64,000 nt of DNA from a virus. Every line of letters begins with the position of its first letter. Position 1 is the first letter of the stretch. Where the stretch lies: positions 1-64,000 of IMG/VR virus record IMGVR_UViG_3300028392_000048; one strand, written 5' to 3'. A program made the position numbers and the translations under genes. The notes below the pieces were generated by a model. It searched no databases, was not told where the DNA came from, and saw only the letters and a list, made by a program, of their open reading frames with translations. Positions 24,250 to 36,200 of this stretch are shown one piece after another.

Positions 24250-27200
24250 TTATTTGTATTCTGAATACCAAATACCTGGCTCTGATTTAATAAATTCAGC
24301 AATCTTGCTAGTATCTGACATTACACTGGTTTTTCCGTCCCAAGAAATTCCTGTAGTTTTAATGACTGTGACCCTAGTTCCAGTTTCAGGTGTGCCGTTT
24401 GTTAATGTTACCAGATTGCTCTGACCGTCAACTGTAAATTCTGCATCAAACTTTACAATAGTATCCTTGTTACTATATGGTCCTAAATTTACATTAAACA
24501 ATTCATAAGGTGCTTTCTTCAATCGAATGCCGCCGACAAATACTTCAATTTCATTTACACTTGATGGAGTGAATCCCAGCGGTACAATATTAGTACCGTT
24601 AGCTGCAAACGTTGTTGTACTTACCGAATCCTTATAAGGAATAGTTTCTGCGTTGCCAATGTCTTGTACAAATGTACCAGCTTTGTTTATTCTAGTAATT
24701 CCAGTACCCAATGTTCCCCTGCGTATGTTACTGAGTATATTTCCAACCTTACTAAAATACTCGATACGCTCTCCTCGAATTTCAATAACGCCTGGTACAT
24801 TACTTGACTGGTTAGGTGATTGGAATTCGCTTGCATCAGTTAATACAATTTGTGTAGAATTCCACAATAAGTCACTTGCCAATGTAGTTTGTTTCTTCAA
24901 ACTTAATCGTTTATACACTGTTCGATTTAACATATCTTTAAATTGCATATATGCAATACCAGATTTAAGTATGTTACTACCAAAAGTTATTAATTCGACT
25001 GAATCATTTACACCAAATGTTGAAGTCAATTGAATTTCTGTAAGATTATCGTGTAGAATGTAGTCAACACCTGGTGTTAACAAGGTTCTAGTATCGTCAC
25101 GTGACTTGATTACCCAGATATAATTTTCATTTATTACTGGTCTATCTAATATTATTGTACCGCCAAGTGTGGACAAGTATTCGTAATATACCAAAGACTC
25201 AGGTGTAATATTTTCAATTGTTCTTGCTGTTATTTCAGTTCTTTGTATATCTAAACTATCGTGACGGAATGATGAAATCACTTCAACTACATGTGAACTA
25301 TCATAAGAATTTGCAAAGACTATTTGATTAGTAGCAGGGTTATACATGTATCCTTGATTATATTGTATACTGATAACTAATTGTTTTCCTGTATATGCTT
25401 TATATGTTTCTTTAGTAATTTTAATCGATATACCAGTAAGATCAACTGTATAGTCTTTACCATATATCAAAGTAAAGTTATCAACATAAACAATTATATC
25501 TTGCAAACTTACACTTTGTGGAAGAATTTTATCAGTATTAATAGAATAAGTTAATTTATTAGATTTAATAGTAAAATAACTAACATTAGGAGCTCTCAAA
25601 ATATTTTGATCAACGCGAACAATAACATTCGATTCATTTGGAAATGAATTTCCTATGATAGTATTCAATGTATATGTGTTACTTCCATTAGTTGCAATTC
25701 TTTCTGTAGTTGTCACAGAAAATGTTTGTTGATTACCTGAAACAATAATATAATTAATTGTTGCACCGGTAGCTGGAGCAACAGCAAATCTGATTCCAGT
25801 AGCATTTGCTAGATCATAAGTGCTATCAGTTTTAAATAACACATAATCAGCTAGTAAACCGTTAACGTATATCAAAGAATAAACATCAGATAACCACGGT
25901 GCTCTAGTAACAAATTCAGTTGTAGTGCCATCACCAACAAAATATTCTATATCTAAAATGTTAGTCCCAGATAAACCAATAGTAAAGATACTTACAATTG
26001 CTTTTGCAGACGGAGTTGCATTAAACGTAACAGATCGTGTTGCATAATTGATAATATAATCAGTAGTAACTGTTTGTATTACTCCGTCAAGTTTAACTAT
26101 AATAGATTGAGAATTACTAAAAATCTTAGGTAATTCAAAAATTGCCTGAGAACCAGTTGCAACATAATTACTAACTTGTATATTAGCATTGCCAGCAGTT
26201 GGTTTGTCAAAAACTTTAATTGATAAGGTATCAACAACTTGTCCCGGAACAACTTCTTCTGGTGCTGGACTTGATGTTGGCGTAGTAAATCCGTCACCAT
26301 CTACAACTATATCATCTGCCAGTAATCCCTGCGCCGATGAATAAGCCATGTCGCCGCCAACAATATCACTATCGTAATCTGAAGGAATAATTGATCCGTC
26401 ACTTGTACTTTGGCGGAAAATAAATTCATCTCCTTTGTTTACTGTAAAATCTAAAGGAAGTGTTATGACATATGCAAAAGAACCAGTTACTAATGGATAT
26501 CTCGTTAATAATGGTTGTTGTGTTGTTCCAATAATTATTGAAGGTATTTTAGCATCCGGATTAGCTTGCTGACTTGTTCCAAAGGCAGGATCATCTATTC
26601 TAATTGGGTCTATTTTTCCATATATGCAAATATCACTGCCTACTGGAACAACCTCTGTTAATGTTGCTGTTCCGTTTGCATATGTAATAGCGTCAACAGG
26701 TTGAGATAATATTCTAGTAAATGTTAAACTTGTATTATTTGCTAGATTAACAAATAATATTTGATTTAATGTTACTGAAGAGTTTATAACATCTATGCTA
26801 ACTATTTTTGTGTTGTATCCAAATACACCAAGTTGATGTGTAGATATATCACAGCCATCTCCTATCTTTAAATTTGCAACAGAAGATACTTTTATAATTT
26901 TAGATCCTGCACTATTATTAGTAAATTCTATTACTTCTCCAACTTTTGGAATTAAATCAGGAGGACTTGATAATATAATTGTAGTAGAATTAAGTTTTTT
27001 ACTTACAGTTTGCGTTGTAAATCCTAAACCAATAACACTTAACCCTGCATCAATATTTGTAGTGCTGGTTAAGGTTAAAGATGTTCCTAAAGTAAAAAAG
27101 TTGTAGTTGCCCGATGCATTTTCTGAAAGATTTGTAGACAATGTAACAAATTTATTTGAAATATATGTTACTTTGGTATTAGTTGCTACACCAGCGCCAG

Positions 27201-30200
27201 ACACAAATTGTCCTACTACTATATTTGATACATGATCAAACTCAACTACACCTTGTCCCACGGCGCCAAACACTGAAGTAAGAACCGATTGTAAATTAGT
27301 AGATATTGCATATTGCGAAGTAATTCCATTTACAGTTGCCAATGCTGTAGAAGCAGTTATACCTACTGAACTTATTGAATAAACATTAGTAACAACTGAT
27401 ACTACTGGTTGGTTAATTAGTAAATTAAAATTATAATTTAACGACACACCGTCTGACGGAGTTGTTGTTGTTGAATTTTGAGAATAATAAACATTAATTT
27501 CAGTTCCTATCTTTGGAGTATAAGGTAGTTTGAAACTATGTGTATTTGCACCAACAGTAATAATATAATCATTAAATGTTGGATCAAATACATCCCATGC
27601 ATTTACAGCATACGGTACATCATTCCAACCCTTGCTAGTGTTGAATCCAAGATTACCGACAATTGTTCCGCCGTAATCGATGCCTAGCATTAGTTGATTA
27701 AACTCTTTGCCTATTTCGCCAGCTGCTGGATCATAGAAAAATTCAATCCTATCTATAGCATTTAATAACGATATATCTTTTTTGTAATTTACAACAATAG
27801 ATGCTAGTGTTGTAGGCGCTGTTTCAAAAGTTATTGTACCAGAGTATTGGGTATATCCGCCTACTACTTTTGAAACAATATTTAAAGTATATAATTCTCG
27901 CAGAACAATATTATTGTCTATATAAACTGAAGACTTTCCAACATGTACATTGGGTGCCCATTTTAAAGAATATTGTAGTTTGCTACCTGTTCCAGTAAAT
28001 GTTTCGGTAACATCCAATGTATTAACGTAATTTGTATATGTTAGTCTATCAAATTTTATGTTTACTGAATTAGTTCTAGCTAATCCGTTACCGATGATAG
28101 CTACAATCCTAGCTGCTACACCGCCGGTTGATTGGCCGCCCACTAAACTAACAACAGGAGCAGTTAAATAGCCACTACCTTGTGTTAATAATAATATTCT
28201 ATTAATTACCCCGTTAGTAAAAAATGCTTTGGCTGTTGCTCCTGCGCCACTATTACTAGATATTACTACTTCTGGTAAAGTAACATAACCGGAACCGCCG
28301 TCAACTATTTTTAGTTCTGTTACAGAGTAACCAACTGTATCAGCCCAGAATTTCCAAGGATATGTGTTTATAACTGAAGAATTAAATTTTAATACTTCAT
28401 TTGCCACCTGAGTTTCTACTGGAACTAATGCATTATTAGAAAATACTGGAGGCAAGTCAAAATCTGTAACAGCAGATTCAGAAATATCAGTTGATGTGTA
28501 ATTGCTAATATATTCTCGAACTTTTGTTTTATAAGGTTTAACTTCAGAAATATAATCTTGGAAATTACTTAAATTATCCACAGGATAATAAACAGGTTGT
28601 CCTAGATCTCCTACATTGTGTGTGGCACGAACAAAACTTGTTTTAAAGATCCAATCAAGATACAGTTGTTCACTATGCGCATAATGTATGCTGCTGAAAA
28701 ATAATTCTAAATAAGAACTCTTTAACTCGTTAATAAAAATATTATTTTTTAAAGTATTTAAAATTCTTCTTAATTCAGTTGCTGCTTTAATATCAAATCC
28801 AGTATTATCATATATACCAGAATCATAGCCTACAGTAGTTGAACTAGTTTCGTACAAGTTAGAATTTAATTGCAATGTACCATTTTGTATACCAACTAAA
28901 CTATAGCTTTGTGTCCAATCAATACTAGAAGAATCAGCATACTTGTATAATAATTCCCAACCACCAGTATTAACAGTTAATACTTTAACAAGTTGACCAA
29001 TTTTTGTTGCTATAGAATTTAAATCTGCATAGGTTGCAACACTAAAATCCGCTGCGGTATACTGACTAGCGGTGAATAATACTTTCCCAGAAGTATCTGT
29101 GTATGATCCGTACCAGTCGGCATAAGTCCAATAATTTTTAACATCGTAACTTTGTGTCTGTGTTCGGGACCATATGCCAACTACTGATCTTGTTGTATTA
29201 TCAATATATGTAGGATCGTAAGAATATATACTCCACACACCATTTGCTGAAATATCGCTAAGAACTAATACACAGTAATCCCTTACAGAGCAAGTTGTAT
29301 TATCATCGTATCCATAGCCTGAAGACTCTACAGTTGCTGATATAATTCTACCAGAAGAATCAATTACCGATCTTACAATGGCGCCTTCGCCTGATCCAGA
29401 TATCTGAATGTATGGCGGATTTAAATACCCCTTGCCTGAATTTATAATCATAATTCCAGTAATTTTACCGTCTACTATAATTGGAGATAAACTTGGTCTC
29501 TGGAATAAATTTGCATTTGTATATGATAGTTCTGCTTCGGTGTCCAGAGTGCTATCATACAATCCGTGTATTACTGTAGGATGAATATCATACTCTTCTA
29601 GTTTGCTAATATCCCGTGTCTTAGTTATTTGATGCTTTAATAAAGAAATATTAGTTAGTTCAACAAATTCTTTTAAAGTTTCAATACGATTTACAAACAT
29701 ACTTTGACGTGGACGATTTTCAATACCGTATCTTAGTTTAGGAGGTAATTCTGTATCAGGAACAACTCTTCCGGCAATATCAGATCCGCAAAGACTGTCA
29801 ATCCATTTTTGCTCAATAGTATGAGGTAAATCTACAATACTATCGGAGCTAATTAATTTCCACTGACTATGGATATTTCTGTGTATGCTATCAGTTGTCC
29901 AGTATTCTACTGACAATACTGTATTATTTCCTTCTAGGTATTTGTAAGAATTTGATAATGCAAACGAATCTCCACCAATCAATGAAAGATATGTGTATCC
30001 TTCAGAAATTGGAGACGATATCAAATTTGAAACTGATAGCGCCGAAATACGGCGGCCTGTAATAGCCGGCGTCAATCGTCTATTCTTAACCCAGAAATAA
30101 TAAACATTAGTAAATTTTTTAGTTATATTATTGTATCGTTGACGTACACTATAAACTTTATTACCATATAAACTTGTACCGCTAATACCTAACGCAATTC

Positions 30201-33200
30201 CTGCAGGAGTATCGGCTTGAGCATCCCATGACTCGGGCAACACCGAAGAAGTAATCCATTCGTAAATATCAATAGTTGCGCCGGGTGCAAGATTATTCCA
30301 AGTATTAGACTTGTAAAGAATATTATTAAAATAAGGATCAATGAATTTTGCAGATCTTAAATCCCACCATAGTTGACCTAATTGATTTTTTGACCAGTAT
30401 GTTTGTGTACTAACTGTAACCGATACTGTGCCGTCACTGTGCGAATAAACTGCAGGATCATAAAAAGTTTTATATTTCAATTCTTCATCGGCTGGTCCTG
30501 CAATTTTACCTTGTATAGGATCTATTACATCTAGATAAGTTACAAGTTGATCTGTAGATTTATTATATAAAAAAGATTTTTTAAGTTTTTCAACATCAAC
30601 TATTTTAGATTGAATATCTTTTCGTGTCCAACTATATACATTTTCAGTTTTTGTGTAAGAATACAATACTCCGGTATTTTCTGAATCAGTAATTAAGTTT
30701 CCGTCAGAATCAGTTGGGGTAAACAACGGTGCGCCAGCAAATATACTATTGTTGCCTACAGAAAATCCTGCTCCAAACGCATCAAGATTTTCATCAGGAT
30801 TAGCTAACGACTCGCCGAACACCCAATTGTTATTGTATCTGTCATAAACATCAATTCTTCCGCTACCAATAATAGATGAAATAATTTTAGTTGATGCTTT
30901 ATCAAAGGTTACTGTTCCGCTATCAAACGAAGTTATTTGTGGGCCGGCAGCATTTTCGCTATAGACAACTAATGTATCATAGTTATTCATAAATGCTGCC
31001 AAATTGCCAAAATTACTACCTATATCAGAATAGTGGTCAGTAATATACTGAGGATTTTCATACTGATTAGTTTCAGTGTTCAATGAATAGATACTAACTC
31101 GTCCATGACGACTTACGTTATCCGGATATGTACTATCAGTAATGGAAATAAATTCTCCATTAGTTGATATTGAGGTACTTTGACCAAAACTACTGTCTGT
31201 TCCTTCTAGTGTTTGAATTAAACTATAAGTATTTTCGTTATTTTTATAGACATAGACTACACCAATCATTATTGTTTCTGAAGGGCTAATTATTCTAGTT
31301 TCTATGGAAGAAACTAACAGGGTAGAACCGTCTTTACTAAATGAAAGCACACTTCCAAAATTAGAGTTGACTTGTTGGCCAGAAATCGTTCCTGTTAAAT
31401 CATATTTCCAATTAGTAACAATGAATTGCAAATTACCCTCAGGCGTTTGATCTGGTTTACTAGATAATAATATAGTTGCATCGCTTTGTATATTATCAAT
31501 TGTAAATTCTGCCGAGATTATTGAATTTGTAAATGTGACTGTTGTCACAGTTTGTAAGATATCTCTTTCTGAACTAACTAACACATAGTATTTTCCAGAT
31601 ATATCTACTCCTGATTTTACTACTTGTGTGCCTGGTAAAATACCGTTACCGGTAACAACTGTTGCTTGTGATATAAAATTTAAATTTACATTATTATTTT
31701 GTGTATCACGAATATAATTTGGAACTCCTGGAATAGAAGCAAAAAATAATTTAGATAATACCGATTTAACTGCTTGTCCACTTGCAAATCCAACTCCTCG
31801 AACAAGTTGTCCTGCTGATATACCAGCTGTACTAGTTACATGCATTGTTACACCAGAACTTCCAACCGCATCATAAAATGTGCTTGCCTGTACAGTATCA
31901 GTATTAATAAATTTATAAATTGCGCCTTGAGAATCATTTGCACCTGGAGCACTTATCCATAGTACATTATCATTAAGTACAATTGATTGGCCAAATTGTT
32001 CATTATTGGCCGGCATTGGACTAATAACAGTATCTACTAATGTATAGGTATTATTGATATCTTTTTTGTATAAAGATACAGCACCTTGTGTAGATAATTC
32101 TGAATTATCTGATTGATTACTAACTGGAATGTATAGTATAGATTTCCAATATAACGATTTAGTTGACGGAGTTTGATGAGCAGGTGTTAATACTATTGCT
32201 TCGTAATAAGTGTCAATATACTTTACTATATCTCCAATATTGTATGCATTAGAAGAAACATATTCCCCAACATAAGCTGTAGCAATATTTCCAGCGGCTG
32301 GAGATCCTGATAAGAACCATTCGCCCGATGGGGATATTGCTAGTACTGTAGCAAGTGTACTAAGTTCATTAACATCAGAATGTGCAGTAAACGGTGCTTG
32401 TATGTATTGTCGACTTATCCAACCAAGTCCTTTGCTAATTCTATCATATATGCTAACACTACCTGTTGCTGTTCCAACCGCAGAAATAGTTCCAAGCTGA
32501 TTTATCGCAGTAGTTTTTCCAAATTTTAAATTGCTCGGGCGAGTTTTTGGTTTGATTGTATTTTTAGAAAATGCCGGTTTATAGGTCCATACAGCCCACT
32601 TGCCCGAAGCATCATTGTCTGTCCATAATAAATCCCCCTGACGCAGATTTTTTGGTAAAATATTATCTATTAAATCAATGTTGGTAGATCGTTGTGTTAA
32701 TAGACCAAATATAACAAGTTGTTGCAAGTGCGTAAAGTGTGCAGGGAAACCTGCAATTTTAGCAGAAACCGTAAACGAATTTAAACTAACACTAGCTACT
32801 TGGAAAAATCCATCAAGCCCTTTTATTTTTTGCGAGTTTGGTAATTCTAAAACAATACCAACATACGACCCAACTTTAAGATTCACTAGATGTTTGCAAG
32901 TTATAGAAAGAGTATTATTAGAATAAGTTGCATTAGTTACTCGCAAGCCTATATCGGTAAATCTGTAGACATTCCAAGTGTTTGACACAACAGTATCATC
33001 AAATGAACACCAAATGTAATCACCTTCTGTAAACTGTGTAACATCAACCGATACTGTACCGTCTCCTGTTCCTACAGAAGTAGCATTAAAAATTGTACCA
33101 GGATCGTTATTAGATGATCCTATTTGTGTAAAGTTAGTTGCGCCAGGAACTAATATTTTATAGTTAATTCCTGTTTTAATCGAAGCAACCGACTGAGATA

Positions 33201-36200
33201 CTAGCTGACTAAGATCTCGTATCCCTAATTTAACATCTAGCAAATTTACATGTCCGGCACTTCTTAAGAAAGAATTGTTACTTTCTTTAAGCGGAAACGG
33301 ATTAGAATTATATCCTAACGGTTTTAAGTATACAGAGTTAGCTGGTTGTTGATTAACAAATGTACTAACCGATGAGTTAAATTGTTCTACTAACAGAGTA
33401 GCTTGCGGATTATTTCTATTATAATCTTCTTGATTTAAAATAAATTCAACATTTTCAAATGCATTTGCAGCACCATATTGTCCGACACGAATCGCCCACT
33501 CTTCATAAAATACCAAACTTTCAAGATTATCAGAACTTAACACATCAAATAATTTGTTAAGGACATTTTGTGTTCCCTTTTCTCGAATCATTCCTTGATA
33601 GAATTTAAATTCGCTTACATCATCTTGAATAATATTATCAAGATACTGGCGTTTTTGATAGCCGATCAAATGATGAGCCATCGATTGTTGGTCAGTATTA
33701 AAACTATCAACTTCAAGATTATAAAAATCTGTAAATTGAGTTGCAACGTTTGTCCAATTTGGTAAAATCTGGCTTGATGGCTTTTTAGGTAATAAGGTCC
33801 AGTCGCTTGCTGAAAATACTGCAGTTCCTCCTAATAGCTTAGGAGCACTATAATAGTATCCTTGATGGTTAACAATATCACCAATTGAATAGTCTTGATA
33901 AGGTTCCCATAATTTTATTGCTGCTGAGTCAAATATGAACCCTGGTATGTCAAGGCCGCCGTACCAATCAGTAGTAACATATCCGGAAACTTTTAATCGT
34001 TCCTGTCTATATCCACTAGCAGGACTGTAAATTATATCGTTAAATATTGTTTTATTGTTTACAACAATAATATGTTCGTTTTGAACTAGGTAAAAACTTG
34101 CACCAAAAATTCCATCTGTGGTACGAGGACTATAAGTTACAGTGTTCTCTTGTCGGTAACTATCTATATGAGCTATTTCAAAGGGGGTTCCGTCAACTTT
34201 AAAAATTTCATAAGGATTAAAATTACTAGTAATGCTATCCACTACAGCCAAGTCAGTGACAAAAGTTATACCATTTGCGCTAGGACTTAAACTAATTACA
34301 CTACTACCAACATTACTCAAACCTGGTAATATTGACCATTTTGTATAATCAAAAGTAGTTGCAGGCGCAATATTGAATAATGCGCTATAGTAGTCGCCAT
34401 CGTATCTTACAATTGTGCCGTATGTATAAGGTTGCGATGCAGACCAATCACTCCATTTATCTTGTTCAGTACTCCAAGTTTGAGTTGACCAGAACATAAA
34501 TTCTTTTGCACTAGTTTCCCAGTTAGCAACTGCTGAAAGATTTCTATTAAAGTCATCAAATAAGAATCCTTGATCTTTTAAATATTCTCCGTATCCTAAT
34601 AAGAAATCAACAACATCTTGTAGTTTTGTAATTAAAGTTCCGTACGGTGCAACATTAACAGATGATCGATCCCATGAATTTTTTAATTTGGCCGATACCC
34701 CGCCCGACATTGGCAAGTCAGGCAATGCAACAAAATAATCTGAATTAAATGTGTTAGATGAAACATGTGTAACTGTTGTTCTATAGTAAACATTATCAGA
34801 TTTTACTACATGACCGGTTGCATATTGTTGACCTGCGGTCCATGTTGAATAGTTTTCAGATATACCACCTACATTTATTGTAACTCCAACATTGTTAGGG
34901 CTATAATAATTAAAATAAGGTTGTGTTATACTATAACCTTTAATTTCAAAACCTGTAGATAGCTTTGTGATAATAACACCACTATAGTTTAATTTTTTTA
35001 TACTACTGGATTTATTTAGAAATATCTTATAGTCATCGGTTGGGACAAAAACATTACCAGAACTGGTTGGTGTTTTAGATTCTAATAACAAATTAAATTG
35101 ACCTTGATTAGAAAACGCACCCATGCGATAACTTAACTGAGGTAACATTGATCTTAAATCAGATTGATAAGAATTATAATTTGCAAGATTATTACTAAAA
35201 ATATAATTGAATATTAAATCAACCGAATAATTTATAAGTCCAGCTGTTTGTTCCCTAGACTTACTTGAATATATACTTGGCAAAATAATATCTGCAGGTG
35301 TTATACGTAAACCAGTTGCGGTATATATTAATTGGCCTGCAAGGTTTCGTTTAATGCGAGATCTGTCTAACAAAATTCCGAACGTTTTTGCAGGAAATAA
35401 TAAAATACTAGAAATTAAAACACTAAACGGATAGTGACTACTTCTTGACCACGCTGTTTCAACTGGACTGCCGTCTCCGAACACAAAGTTATTATCTATG
35501 TTTGGATTTAACGAACCTCCGGCAATTCCCGAATCTAACGGACTAATAAGATTTCCAGAATCATCAACCGGTATGTGATTTAATATAAAAGGCTTTGCAT
35601 ATTTTTTAGAATACATTGCCGATTGATTTGGTATACGAATTGTGCCGTTTGCAATATCTTGCCATAATGGTAAATTATTGCTAGTATAAGGTGCTGGTCC
35701 GTAAACATCTTGCCACCAACTAGGTTCGATAGTAAATCCAAGCATTTCCCACGGACAGATATTAGGACGATCGGTATCTAACAAATATCTATAAACTCCT
35801 CTCCAGTAACCTGGAAGACTAGTAGAAGCATCGGGCGCATAGTTTAACGAGTAATTATACGTAAATGAATTTGCTCGGTCATAATTTAAAGGAGTAGTTA
35901 AATCTTTTCCTATTAAGTTAGTCCATTTGTAAAAATTAGGAGCTAATACTTGATTAAATTCAGATAATGTATAATCTGTATTTCTGTTATAACTAGGAAT
36001 AACGTCAGATATATCAAAGATATCAGTATTGTATTTTACTTTAATGTTATTAAAAATTCTTTTTTCTAACTCTAGCAACAAATCATCTCGATAATCGCCG
36101 TATGCTAAAACAATACTGCCATCGTGTCCTTGAATTACTGTTTGGGGATTAACTAATGTTGTATCGGTATAAATCTGTGGAATAAATGATGGATACATTC